Source of the DNA: Lunularia cruciata
Lineage: Eukaryota > Streptophyta > Marchantiopsida > Lunulariales > Lunulariaceae
DNA length: 64,000 bases
Assembly (NCBI GenBank): GCA_948567375.1
Contig: OX419762.1
Location: 55,074,841 to 55,138,840, forward strand
Reading direction: 5' to 3'
The number at the start of each line of letters is the position of its first letter. Position 1 is the first letter of the stretch. Positions 11,089-22,760 of this stretch are shown here, one piece after another. The position numbers and the translations under genes are program-made. The notes beneath the pieces were generated by a model. The model saw only the letters and a list, made by a program, of their open reading frames with translations, had not been told where the DNA came from and made no database searches.

Positions 11089-11100
11089 TACCCCTCTCTC
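11089..11100 (-). promoter_or_regulatory. Polypurine tract of element B
   Basis: Minus-strand GAGAGAGGGGTA abuts the LTR start TGTGGTACC, as in element A. Confidence 0.75.
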
Positions 11101-11104
11101 AAAT

Positions 11105-12319
11105 GTGAGCGTCCTTGTAAACACCAACAGTAGATTCTTTATACAAAGCCAGGCCATGGTCCAATATTTTCTAACTCTCCACCCATTCACTCAAGAGGCA
11201 AAAGGATTGCCCTCCAGGTCTACAAGTTGAATAGAGCCATTGGCATAAATGTGCATAACACATTATGGCCTCATCCACCTTAAATGAAGTTTACCTAGAA
11301 AAAATATTTGGCAATTGTCATATAACAACACCAAATCACAATCCTGAACAGCAACACGCTTGATTCTCTTATTGTGCCTGACTTTCCTCTCTTCTTTTAC
11401 TTCCTTTGTGGTTTTCATTGCATCGTCTCTTTTCTCTTCTAACCACATCAGTTGATGGATCCAAAGATCTTGGCTTTCTTCCTTTGACAATCATTCCTTG
11501 CACAAAATCCAATATGATGGTACTTCAAATTCAATTGGTAGTATGGGATGCAATCCGTATGTTAGGAAAGGGGGAGTTTTTTTGGTTGTAATCTTCTCAA
11601 TTTTTCTATATGCCCATAAAGCTATAGGTAACGTTGTGTCCCAATTGTAGGCATAATTGACTGTCACCTTGTTCAAAATTTTACATAACAATCCATTGGC
11701 CTTCTCCATTAGTACATTTGCTTTTGGATTATAGTGAGTTGTCTTCCAATGTTTAATCTGGAATACTTGGTTAATGCTTCCACCAAGGAGTTCAAAAAAT
11801 GAGTCCCTTGATCACTAAAAAATTCCAAAGGACATCCATAACGTGAAACAATGTTTTGGAAGAAAAATTCTACAACTTTTTTTGCATCATCTCTCCAAGT
11901 TGCCTCTGCTTCTTCTATCTTGGTAGCATAATCCGTGTGCACCAAGATGTTACATCTCTTCCTCATGACTTGGGTCACTAGTTGAATTGGACCCACAAAA
12001 TCTATACCCATTTCTCAAATGGAGCCAATGGAAAAATTGGTCTCAAAGTCCACAAGGAAGTAGTCATCGGCTTTCTTGTTCATTGGCAGACATCACAACT
12101 TTGGATGTAGGCATGATTATTCTTATACATTATAGGCCACCAATACCTTGCTGAAAGGATCTTCTTTACATTATTCTTCAGGGCATAGTGTCCTCTTGAT
12201 GCTTCAGAGTGTAAGGACTCAATTACTCCTCCAACTTTGTATGCCTCACAGCATCTCTGAAGTACTTCATCTTCACCTATCTTAAGCAAAATGTTGTGTT
12301 TTAGTTGGCACGGTCCCAT
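11105..12319 (-). pseudogene. Element B integrase
   Basis: Zinc-binding part at 12319-12080 (SLHSEASRGHY and a CDVCQ end). Catalytic core at 12011-11500 with GIDFVGPIQ, FSDQGTHFLNS and MEKANGLLCK, so all three acidic positions (D, D, E) can be placed, in two frames. The C-terminal part at 11490-11110 has LGKLHLRWMRP and continues to the polypurine tract. It would join new element DNA to the host. Frameshifts near 11709 and 12030 make it inactive as it stands. Confidence 0.85.
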
Positions 12320-12339
12320 CTTCCTAAGGAAGACTGCCC

Positions 12340-12950
12340 TCTACTCCGGGTCCAACCCCTTAGGACACTTGCAAGTATGCAGGTAATGATATTCTAGCAC
12401 ATACCTTGTACTTTGCATTGCCATTAAATGGTATAACTCTTTGTCAAGAAACCAATCATCAACCTCCCACTCTTGGTCTTGAGTTTCTAACTTGGATAAG
12501 AAGTCCGCATTCAAATGCAGAGCTCCCTTCCCTACTTGTACAATGTATGTGAATTCTTGTAATAAAAAGATCAATCTTGCAATTTTCCCAGACAAATCTT
12601 CCTTCTTGACCTGATGTTGCAACGCACAATGGTCCACATAGAAGACAAACTTGTATCCCAACAGGTAGTGGCAAAACTTCTTGCAAGCATACATCATTCC
12701 GAGTGCTTCTCTTTCAATCATCAAATAATTCTTTTCTAAAACTAAGAGCTGTTGGCTGGCATAATAAATTGGATAGTCCTTCTTCTTCTCCCCTTTGACT
12801 TAAGAAAACACCAATTGCCATAGACAAAGTGTCCACATACACATGAAAAGGGACATCCCAATTAAGGGTCCTCATAACTAGTGCTTCAACCAATTTCTTC
12901 TTCAATACGTAGAAAGCTTCTTCTTGTTCTGCTTCTTACAAATAGTCTTT
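12340..12950 (-). pseudogene. Element B RNase H and RT connection
   Basis: Minus-strand frames carry an RNase H of the Ty3/gypsy type: VYVDTLSMAIGVFLSQ (first Asp), IEREALGMMYACKKF (Glu), YVDHCALQH (Asp) and NADFLSKLE (final Asp), in the usual order after RT. There is a frameshift between the first and second blocks near 12714. It degrades the RNA template during reverse transcription. Confidence 0.85.
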
Positions 12951-12999
12951 GAACTTCTTTAGAAGCTTTGTGATGGGTGTAGCAAGCACCATGTAGTTT

Positions 13000-13960
13000 G
13001 ATATGAAGCATCTATAGTATCCGACATGTTCCAAGAAGGCTCTTAGCTCCCGAATGTTTTTAGGAGATTCCAAAGCTAAGATAACTTTCACCTTCTCAAC
13101 ATCCACTTCAATACCTCAGCTTGAAACCTGATGCCCCAAAAGAATTCCTTTGTCATTGCAAAGAAACATTTCTTTGGGTGTAATGACAAGCTGGCAAAAT
13201 GACACCTTTCAAAATTTTGGCACAAATAATCCAAATGTATTTCTCTTTGGCCAAACATGCAAAAATCATCAATGAAGACTTCCACAAATTTGCACAAAAA
13301 ATCTTTGAAGATTGCATTCATCATCCGCTGGAAAGTAGTGGAAGCATTACACAACCCAAAGGGCATTTGATTGTAAGCAAAGTGCTCCAATCAGTAGTGA
13401 ACTTAGTTTTGTCCTTGTCTTCTTCTCAAATGGATACTTGATTATAGTTTGAAAATCCATTGAGAAAGCTATAACATGGATGACCAACTACTTGGTCCAA
13501 AATTGTATTGATGAAAGGCAAGGGATGATGATCCTTCCTCGTGACTACATTCAGCTTGCAAAAATCTTGGCACACTCAAATCTTCCGAGTCTTCTTCTTC
13601 AGAACAGTGACAACGGGGGAGACCCACTCATTGCTCAAGACGGGAAAGATTATTCTGGCCCCTAAGTACTTGTCAATTTCATCTTTCACTAGTAACAAGT
13701 ACTTTAGGTTCATGCAATATTGTGCCAAACTAGAACTGCACCCTCAACTAGATCAATTTAATGTTCTCCAAATTCTCATGGAATACCTGGCATTTGATCA
13801 ATAGACCAAGAAAATACATCCTGGTACTCTATGAACAAGGCAGTGTATTCTGCCAACTCCTTCAAAGTGACTATCTTCAAAATCTTCAAAAATTTTCCTT
13901 TAGTCAAGACGACATCTTGACAGTCATCAGGGTTCATGACTCCTTCTATGTGACTAACTT
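13000..13960 (-). pseudogene. Element B reverse transcriptase
   Basis: Minus-strand pieces in order: KDHHPLPFINTILDQ and CYSFLNGFSNYNQVSI (about 13560-13430), then FAYNQMPFGLCNAS, TTFQRMMNAIF and the catalytic VEVFIDDFCMFG (about 13390-13250). The FIDD catalytic box and the MPFGLCNA context are typical of Athila/Tat elements, not chromoviruses. It is broken by frameshifts near 13390 and 13090. Confidence 0.85.
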
Positions 13961-14025
13961 AGCTTAACTTGAGTCAAACTGCAATCAAACCCTCTTCCTC
14001 CAAGTTGTTTCCACTTGAGGCGGTG

Positions 14026-14560
14026 TCATATGGATCTTTGTCTTCTACATCTTCCCTCGTAACATTCCAAGTAATTGACTTGGATTTTGTCTTTGGAGTT
14101 GTCTAAAGACAAAGATGATGAATCTTCAGATTCATCTTCATCTTCTGACAAAGTTGTTTCCTCAAGGTGGGGAACCTTTGTCCAACTCACCGTCAGAAGC
14201 TTTTGGTCCTTGGACAAAATGCCCTTGAACCATAACTTTTGTTGGTTCCAATCCACCACAACTTGGGCACTTCACAACCAGGTCTTCCAATCAACAGTGG
14301 GTAGACAATTTTGGTCACTACCCTCAACACAATGTAATTTAATTTGAAGTGCACCCCTCCAATGATCATCATTATATTTGACACCATATCCAAAGGCCGT
14401 CGCTTGGTTTGATTTGCAAACTTCAAAATTTGGGATGTTGGCTTGAATGTATGGTACCCCAATCAATTTGCAATATCTTTGGTCATGACGTTAACATTAG
14501 ACCCCAAATCAATGGATATCGATGTTATCATGTACCTTGCAATCTCTTCATCAACTTTGG
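14026..14560 (-). pseudogene. Element B protease region
   Basis: A retropepsin-like core with active-site box SIDLGSNVNVM (about 14545-14500) and the flap-side end YPLLIGRP (about 14300). Plant Athila/Tat proteases usually carry DLG-type boxes. The same region in element C (36.1-36.4 kb) has DLDS, i.e. the glycine is lost there. An acidic linker with SEDEDESEDSSS follows toward RT. Confidence 0.7.
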
Positions 14561-15249
14561 GAGATCCCTCATCCTCTTGCTCAATAAATAAATGGTGGGT
14601 AGGTCTTTTTTGGACATTGCCCTTACTTTCATGAAGGCTAAACTTAGCTATTTTTTGTATAGCTTATTGTCTTCCCACAGTTGCTTGAATGTGATGTTTG
14701 CACTCGTGGATGCCAAATCCGCTACAATATCATATTGTGGTACTCCTTCTAACTTTACTTTCTTCTTTTTTGTCTTCATATTGGAAGACTTACCTTGTTC
14801 AAGTTGGACTTTGGGTCGCTTCAAGATCATGACCAGAGTATTAGTGGTCTTGACCCGAGGTTCTTTGGGCTCACCTCGGCTTGTATCAAGTCCTTTACTT
14901 TGAATCTGATGTCTGCCAAAAAACTGGAAGCTTTGTCTTCATCCCCTCCTCTAAACTCATCTCTCTAGTCCTTTGCCTTGCTTCTTGGATTTCTTTTTGT
15001 AAAGCTTTAGCTTTTGCTTTTGCAAGAATCTTCTCCTCCTTTGCAAAAAGAATTGCTTTTGGACGCAACTTCTTTGCCTTTCATGAAGACAAGGAAGTAA
15101 TACTCAGTTCCTTGGGGTCATGCTTCTTCTTTCCCGTGCGTGTCTCAACTTTCAAAATGTCAAGGTTCGTCCATTCTCCTTCTAGAGCCGGACTCCCATC
15201 TTGGGGTCTCTCTTCCTCAATGGTTATACAATTTACATTAGTATCCCCT

Positions 15250-17265
15250 TTTGCCTGAAGTGTTGCACGCTCGGCTGGGATCTATACATATTTTATAAGT
15301 GGCTTTGGGTTGGGTGGATGAGGACATTGGTTACCCGTATGACCCAATCCCTTGCAATTCCCACATAAGGAAACATACCTAATTTGCCATCTTGGCTCCG
15401 GACAGTTTGGAGACCACTGTCCTATCGAGCCACAATTGTAACATGCCCTTGGTGCAACATTTTGGGGTTGATTTTGGCTGCCCATTGGTGGTCTTCATGG
15501 AGGAGCATTGGGGTTATACTCCCTTGGTCCATACCTCGAACCTTGGTATGATGTGTTTGCTTGAGGCTGTACCTCTTGAGTTTGGTACACCACCTCTTCT
15601 TCCTCTTCCTGGTTCCATCTTGGAACCCAATCAATCTGCTAAACTGGAAATGCATTACGAGTATTTCATTCTTTGTTTGCATGGCCTGACTTGCCACACA
15701 AAGTGCACCATATCTTTGATCTGCCAAATGAAGGAGGCTTTCTTTAGTCATTTGTCCCAATCATCTGGATCTTAAAATCCAAAACTCTTTTATTGAGTAT
15801 CCAACTTATTGTGTGCCTTATGTTCGTTCTTTGCTAGCGGTGTCAATGGTTTCTTTCCTCCATGTCTTTTTATTCTTCATGGATTTGACCCTTCTTTGGA
15901 TCACAAAGAAGAACTTGAAGATGTTGAGGATTCCTCGAAAGAAGGGGATATATTGCGAGAAGCTATTCTTTTAGGCTTCTTGCCTTTCTTCTCCGGATTT
16001 CTTTTGTTATTGGAAGAGTGAGAGTGAGCCACCTCATATCGGGTGACATATTTGAGGATCTTGTCTAGGGAAGTTACATTCCTCTCCTTGGCAAAGATAC
16101 AAATCTTTGGTGAAAGTCCTCCAAGGAACCACGTAATGGCTTGGGCATTGGAGTAACCCACCACACTAGATTGCTTTGGGACATGGTTCAAAAGAGCCAT
16201 GAACCGCTCAGAGTAGTCTTTGAACTTCTCCTTCTTTCCTCTGTCCCTATTTTTGAGTACCACAAAGACACTCATGTCATAATCAACTTCCCAAAATTGT
16301 TCCAGGAAATTATTTCTCAAGTCCGCCCAATCCTTTGGTACAAACCCCTTCTAGGTTACATGCGTATACCAACTTTGAGCTTTCTTTTGGAGCAGACTCA
16401 AGAAAATCTGTAGGCAATCACAAAGTCATGTTCTTTGTTGGCAAAGGAAATGGCTTTGAATTCTTCAATTAATTCATCAAGGTCTTGTCTTGTTCTGTTC
16501 TGTCTGGTCTTGTCTTGTTCTGTCCCCTTATACTTTTGATAGGTGTGTCGGGTGATAGGTAATGAAGTCATTGTTTAGCTCTGAGGAATTGGCTGTCGTA
16601 AGGTTGAACTTGATGGACCCAAGGAAATGGCTAGTATTGAAGCCGTGCTGACATCCCAAGGGTTCCAATTGGTCAAGTTCAAAGTGACGTCTTCATTGAC
16701 AAATTCTTCTTCTCTAATACTGTCAAATTTAATTGGAAATGGGGTTCAACACTTTCAGAGTGCTCTTGAAAAATCAATTGGAAATGGGGTTCAACACTTT
16801 CAGAGTGCTCTTGAAAAATCCTTTGAGCAAACCGAGGAATTTTTCATAAGAGATGGCCATTAAGATTCATGCTATCTTTTTTGTAAATAAATTTCTTTAT
16901 AAATTTGACTTCCTTTATAGCTTTAGGGGAATTCGATGTATAGGGTCATAATAAATATGTTTGCTTGTTGGCGTCTTTCTTCTTCTTGGAAGATGGAGAT
17001 GCAAAGTATCCCTACCACCCAACTTTGCATTTATTTTGTTCAATTTCTCACAAGGCTTCTTGAACTTTGTGAAGAAGTTGAAAATCCAATGCCTCCCGTT
17101 TGGTTTTGTCAAAAGTGGCTTGAATCTTTTGGCGTTCTTCTTCTTCATGGTGCAAAGTTTGTCTTCAAACTCTCTCTTCCCATTGTTCTCCCAATGTAGA
17201 CATTCATATTGTTTCAAAATCCAGTTTAACATTTGGCTTTGTATTCTTCCACTTCCTAGATGTGT
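15250..17265 (-). pseudogene. Element B gag with zinc knuckles
   Basis: Begins just after the PBS and reads GRIQSQMLNWILKQYEC onward. The capsid-like core is at 16320-15901 (FWEVDYDMSVF, KDYSERFMALLNHVPKQ, LSPKICIF, SLDKILKYVTRYEVAHSH). Three CCHC-type knuckles follow: a damaged one near 15690, CYNCGSIGQWSPNC (His replaced by Gln) and CGNCKGLGHTGNQC at 15440-15310. It would form the particle and bind RNA. Many frame breaks, plus a 45-bp internal tandem duplication at 16731-16820, show it is not functional. Between gag and protease (14648-15250) lies a Lys/Glu-rich linker. Confidence 0.8.
16731..16820. repeat. 45-bp tandem duplication in element B gag
   Basis: Two perfect adjacent copies starting AATTGGAAATGGGGTTCAAC at 16731 and 16776. 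The length is a multiple of three, so it adds 15 codons without shifting the frame. Confidence 0.95.
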
Positions 17266-17266
17266 A

Positions 17267-17284
17267 TCCTCAATAGTGGTGCCA
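17267..17284 (-). promoter_or_regulatory. Primer binding site of element B
   Basis: Minus strand reads TTTTTGGCACCACTATTGAG seven bases after the LTR end. It resembles the TTTGGCGCCGTTGCCGGGGA sequence found after 5' LTRs of plant Athila elements, with C-to-T-type changes. Element C has TTTTTGGCACTTTTGTTGGG at the same place. Confidence 0.65.
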
Positions 17285-17291
17285 AAAATCA

Positions 17292-19307
17292 TGTGAAACC
17301 TAGAAAATATCACTTTTGCGGTAATCAAGTAAGTAAATTTGTTCCTGCAAAGATACAAGCCAGAGATACAAGTCAGAATTGGTTAAACACAAAGTCAAAC
17401 CATAATAAGCATGGTTCATCTTGAATTCTTCTTTAATCTCTTGGGTAGAAACCACACCCAAAAGAGAGTAACAAGCACTAATCACAGTCTCATCACTACA
17501 ATTTGTCACTCACTAATCACAATACTTCAAATATGTCCAAAAAAATCTTGCTTGTGATGATTTAGTCCATCCTGAAAATGGCTACTTCACTATAAGACAA
17601 ATTTGCCTCAGAATTGTGGTCCACCCTTCCACTGAATGCACAACTTCCTTGATAGAAATTGTTCACATCAACTCCGTATTGCACTCAGAAATGCAAAATA
17701 CTACCAACACTACAATTCTTCTCAGACCTTTCAAGGCATTGCTCCAATTGCACTTCACTCGGGATCAAACACATAGAATGAAGATCAGGGCTATAGAATC
17801 CAACATCCAACAAACACTAACTTGCACTCCAAAATTCTCTCAACACCCACAAGCACACACACAAAATTAATACTCAGAATTAAGCTCAAGCAACGAGCAC
17901 TACTTCACAACACTTCATGTTATCTATTTTCAGGATTATGTGCACCAAACAACATTTTACTATGAAGACTTCCTTTAAATAGGCCGAGCATTTGACAATT
18001 ATCTAACTTCTTGAACTACTTCCTAACAACTTCACCAACCTGTAAATCCAAAATGACAATGCACCTCTTCATATCTACCTCTTCCTATCTCAAAATTGGT
18101 CCTTATCCAATCTGATGTCTACCTCAACTTTGGCTTCTAAACCTGAAGTAACTTCTTGCATTTCTTTATCTTTGGGTTTATCCATTATCACTAAATCCTC
18201 TACCAATTCTACTACCTCTTCATGCTGATCTGCAATTAAAGACATGGGTACTCTATCTATATCTTTATCCTGCAACCCACTCTTCTCTAATGGCTCAGAT
18301 AACTGATCCAAAGACACCTATACTCCTAACTCTCTTGCTTCGGACTTTGTTTCTACCTTCATTGTACTACAAGGTCTCTCTAATTCCAAATGTACTAAGT
18401 CCAATCTAAGACCACATCTTCTTATCAACTCGATCTCTCAAGCAAATCAATAACTTGTTCAATTCAATGTCTTTCACTTTCTTCATTCTCATTTCTTGCA
18501 CTAGCAACTTCAATTCATGCAGTCTTGCTCTCCTCCAATTGGACTTCAGACATTGTCCCAAGCATTGCCTTCACTCTTCCAGCGACTTCTTTGATTGCTT
18601 CCCACTTTGGTATTTGCAGCTTCTCTCTCTTTGCTAATAACTCCTCACAATACATTTTCACCTCATCTTCCAACTCGGCCTTCAACACTTCTTTCTCCTT
18701 TACACTTTGCCGGAGCTTTTCTTCCATTCCTCTGACTAACCCGTACAATCGCTCTTCTTCTCCATCTTGCATGGCGAACTCCTATTGCCAAGCCCAACCT
18801 TTCTTTGCCACACTTGCCTTCAAACTCTCCAACTCTTGTCCTGTGACAAGAGCCATTGCCTTCAAATGGATAACTTCTACTCGTACATCATGCACTTTTG
18901 CCCTCAAGGCCTCAATCTTCACCAACTGCTCCTTCCAATCTTCTCTTGCTTCAACATGGATTTACCTCTCTTCACAAAGTCTTTCATTAAACTCTCAATT
19001 TCCTTCCTCCTCAACTCTATGTCAGCCCAAATTTCTACTAATTCATGTTCTTCCCGACTCAACTTTCTTCTCAACTCCAAATTTTCATCACTCATATACT
19101 ACACTACTGCCAATTCATCTTTCACTCCTGAGTGATCACTCTTCAATTTCTTCTCCCTTCTTCTTCAATTGCAACAGCAAGGGACAAACTACCTACGACA
19201 AAGTACCCCATCAAAGACTTGTAAACTCTTAGATTGCTTTGGCTCTTCTCTTCTCACTTCTTCAAAATAGAACAAAAACCAAAAAAAAGAAAAATGTGGG
19301 TACTATA
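17292..19307 (-). repeat. Element B 5' LTR
   Basis: 2016 bp, the partner of 9054-11088. The outer end now reads TATAGTACCCAC on the minus strand (TG decayed to TA) and the inner end GGTTTCACA. It contains the same TATA-like site (17971-17983) and LTR ORF. Confidence 0.9.
18090..19235 (-). pseudogene. LTR-borne coiled-coil ORF, element B 5' LTR copy
   Basis: Minus-strand counterpart of 9905-11000. The coiled coil starts near 19200. EEKLRQSVKEKEVLKAEL and EAIKEVAGRVKAMLGTM follow at 18772-18515, and the acidic tail EEVVELVEDLVIMDK at 18317-18090. Indels differ from those in the 3' LTR copy, so the two have decayed independently. Its presence in both LTRs of one element shows that this coding region is truly part of the LTR. 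Confidence 0.65.
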
Positions 19308-20534
19308 GCAGGAGATAAGGAAGCAGAAGTTTTTGGACATGGATCTGAATAAATTTTTGATTTGCTTGAGAGATTGAGTAGATAGGAAGATGTTAGAAGT
19401 AGAAGACAATATGAGTCTTAGATTAGATTTAGTTCAAACTAAATAAGATAAACTTTGAAGTAGTGTGAAAGAAGAAATTAAGTGTGCAGTAGTAAAAGTA
19501 GGAGTATAGGTGTCTTTGGGTGAGCTACTTGAGACATTAGAAAAAAGTAGAGTATAGAAGGAGAAGGTAGATAGCATAACTATGACTTCAATTTCAGTTT
19601 AGGCAAAAAATAGGATAGAGGTGGAAGTAGAAATCATAGTTGTTGATAAAGCCAAAAAGGAGAAGTGATTGAAGGAACATTGGGTTTAGAAGCCAAAGTC
19701 AAGGTATATATTAGATTGAATTAGTAACATAATTGAGATATGAAGAGGCAAATATGAAGAGATGGATTGTCATTTTGGATCTACAGGTTAGTAAAGTTGT
19801 TATTAGAATGGTATTTAGTTAAATAATTGTCAAGTGCTTTGCCCATTTAAAGGAAGCATTCACAATGTTGTTGTTATTCAATTCAATTCAATTCAATAAT
19901 GTTATTTTGGAGTTGAGTAAAGCAAAGTGTTGTAACTTAGTGCTTGTTATTTCAGCTTAATTTAGAGTATCAATCCTATGTGGGTGCTTGTGAGTGTTTG
20001 GAGAAGTTTGAATTGCAAGTCTGAGTGTGTTAGATGTTGGATTCTATAGCTTTGATTTCCATTCTATGTGTTTGATCTTGAGTGGATAGCAATGGAAGCA
20101 ATGCCTTGACAAATCTGTGAGGAATTGTATAGTTGGTAGTATTTGACAATTGTGATCACATTTCTCAATTGATGCAAAGCAATTTTGATTGAGGAAGTTG
20201 TGCCTTCAATGAAGGGCTGAGCACAATTCAAAGGCAAAGTCATTTCATGGTGAACTAGCCTTCTTTGGGAGAATTGAATCCTTATAATCAAGATTTGTTT
20301 GGAAAGAATTGGATGAATTGTGATTATGGGTGACATTTTATTGTGATGAGACGTTAATTTAGTGCTTTTTATTCTCTTTTGGGTGGGGTTTCTACCCAAG
20401 AGATTAAAGAAGCAATCAAGAAGAACTGATTGGTGACTTTTACTTTGTATTTGACCATTTCTGATTTGTATCTCTATGAGAACAAACCGTTACTTACTGA
20501 TTGCCACAATAGTGATACTTACTAGGTTGTCACA
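19308..20534 (+). repeat. Element A 3' LTR, second part, with end of the LTR ORF
   Basis: Resumes the LTR interrupted at 9053. The coiled-coil end and Val/Glu-rich tail of the LTR ORF lie at 19308-19720. The TATA-like CATTTAAAGG is at 19844-19853. The rest is noncoding R/U5 and ends GGTTGTCACA at 20534. A pentanucleotide run (ATTCA, about 4.5 units) sits at 19876-19897. Confidence 0.8.
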
Positions 20535-22569
20535 AGAGTGATCAATACTTCACAAAAATTGGTCAAGGGAAGACTTTGACGGTTCTAGTACCTCAATCAA
20601 AGAAGAGGAGCTGACCCAAGGACACTTTGTCTCCAACAAAGAGAATAGCTACTCGGAAAGTGAACTAAGTCAAGTTGTAGTAATGGTTGACCTATCATCA
20701 AGGGCAAAGGAATAAGAAGGAGGAGGTGAGTCCAATGATGAGGACTCTAAGGAGGAAATGACTCTCAAGAGCAAGGAGTCAAGTAATGAAAAGTAAGGGA
20801 GAGCTTGAGGCCAACAACCAATAGAAGAAGTGGCTAAGGGGGGATTCAAATCTGGAATCTCATGCAAAGATTGAGGGCATGGAAGGTAGAGATACACCTT
20901 ATATAAACTTGCTAGAGGATGATATTCCAGTGTCATTGGGAAAATAATCCATGCGTACCATTGGTGCCATTTGGAGTGAAAGGTTTTTTTTAAGTTGCAA
21001 TGAACTTGGCATTTTTTATGTTATTGCATCTCGGGAGTATTTTTTATGTCATTGGTAGGTCAGAGGTGGTTTTTTGTTGCTGTAGACTTGGGACTTACTT
21101 GAGTGTTACATAAGCATGGAAGAGTTTTGAGAGTTGAATAAGCTCAGAAGTTTCTCTATATTTTCATGGGCTCAGAAGTTTCTTTTCTATGTTTTTCATA
21201 AGCCCAAATGTACATTGTTCATAGACTTGGAACTTTTGTTTATGCTACTTGGGTTTCCGGAGTATTTAGTTCTTGGCAGCAGCAAGGGGTTTTGGCTTGG
21301 AGAGAGTGCCTTGCAGGACAGAAAAGAGAACAAGGGGTTTTGGCTTTGAGAGAAAGCCTGAGAAGGATAGAAGGGGAAGGCAGAAAAGGAAAAATGAGAC
21401 TTAGAACCCAGATAAATAAGATCTTTAGGAGTTTGGTTAGCAGTTGGAATAGGACAAGAGGGCCGGTCAGCTGAAAAGAAAAGGAGAGTTAGGATAGAGA
21501 GAGTCTGGCCAAGGAAAAGATCTTTTGAGAAGGAGAAAAATAGCGAAGGAGTTAGTGATCAAGACAGAAGAGAAAAGAGGGACAGGGAGAACATGAAGAA
21601 TCTGGAAGAAAACAAGGAAGTGGGTTTTTGGTGAAGGAGAGAATTTGAAGGAATAGGGTTCTGGCCTGGGGAGAATAGGGGTAGACCTGGCTGTGCAGGG
21701 ACTATCCATCTCTTTTCTGGGATACCTTGGTACTCCTTAAGAATAAACTCTCCATTCTTTTGAGTAACTTCTGATTAGAGGTTTCTTCCTTATTTTCCCT
21801 TAATATTCTTCAGACTGTATACAACAAAAGAAAAAATTCCTAAGAAAAATAAAATTTTGAAAAAAGTAGTGACTACATACTTGACTAACACATGTAGGAA
21901 TTTCCTCACTTTCTCATTTTGTAGATACCTAAAATAAATTCATAAAATCACTATGGGTATTATTTATTGGAAGCAATCTCTAATATTCTCATAAATATTC
22001 CTAACAAGGCCCTTGAGGAGGTGAGATTGTGCATAATCCATGGGAAAAGAGTGATCTATAAAGACACAATAGCTCCTCAAGCCAATACTCTAATAGAACT
22101 CACACTTTTAACCAAGGATGTAGTAAGCATGAGGAAGAAATAGTCTTGTTAGTAGGACTAACTATAGAAAAATGGTGTATAGCTTCTGCCACTCCTGTAC
22201 ACTCTCTAGCTTGACTTAGGATCCTACCAAAAATGGTCAACAAAGGGATCAAAATAGCATATGGAAGCCCAGATATTTAAAACATTAATGCGGTCACCCG
22301 GCTCAGGTACACATCCCAAATAGTCTAATTAAAGTCCTTGTGTATTTTTCCTTTATGGAGTTTTACCTTTTGCAAGGTACAGAGGGGGTAATACACTATG
22401 CTTGGTGTATCTTGAGCTTCACTAAAAGGTCCAGATGGCATGATGCAACCATAGCTAGGATGAAATAATATAATAACATGGGATGCTCCATGTTATATCT
22501 CCCCATACTTGCAAAACCATGATCGACTCACATCCAACCTCATATAATTTTTTTTACATCACACCATCT
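20535..22569. other. No supported gene between element A and duplication copy 2
   Basis: 20560-20940 (plus) reads as a short acidic stretch (NDEDSKEEMTLKSKES) resembling the linker of the LTR ORF, perhaps another fragment of it. 20940-21830 has imperfect repeats of AGCTCAGAAGTTTCT (near 21139 and 21170) and GGGGTTTTGGCTT (near 21286 and 21336), which I cannot assign. 21830-22569 shows nothing recognisable. Confidence 0.35.
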
Positions 22570-22760
22570 TAAAAATTATAAATCTTTATAACTTCTTTTG
22601 TTTATCTGCATAATTTTCAAACATTTTTTTTCTAGAGCAAGTCATATGAAAGCACCCAATAGATTAGAACAAAAAGCTCACAACCTTATAATATTAAGTG
22701 TTCAAAACCCTATAAAATCTAATATTGGCCATATCTTTTTACAAAATTCTCACAACCTTC

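Larger units (their letters stand above)
9054..19307 (-). mobile_element. Element B: full-layout Athila/Tat-like LTR retrotransposon, nested in A
   Basis: 10.25 kb on the minus strand. Order in the transcription direction: 5' LTR (19307-17292), PBS, gag, protease, RT, RNase H, integrase, polypurine tract, 3' LTR (11088-9054). It interrupts element A's LTR: A sequence ends at GTGCAAG before it and picks up at GCAGGAGATAAGG after it, as the uninterrupted copy near 54630 confirms. A near-perfect 5-bp duplication flanks it. Terminal dinucleotides are TG/CA, with the 5' end now TA. No domain is in a single intact frame, so it is dead. Protease, RT and integrase motifs and the PBS type place it with Athila/Tat. 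Confidence 0.9.
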
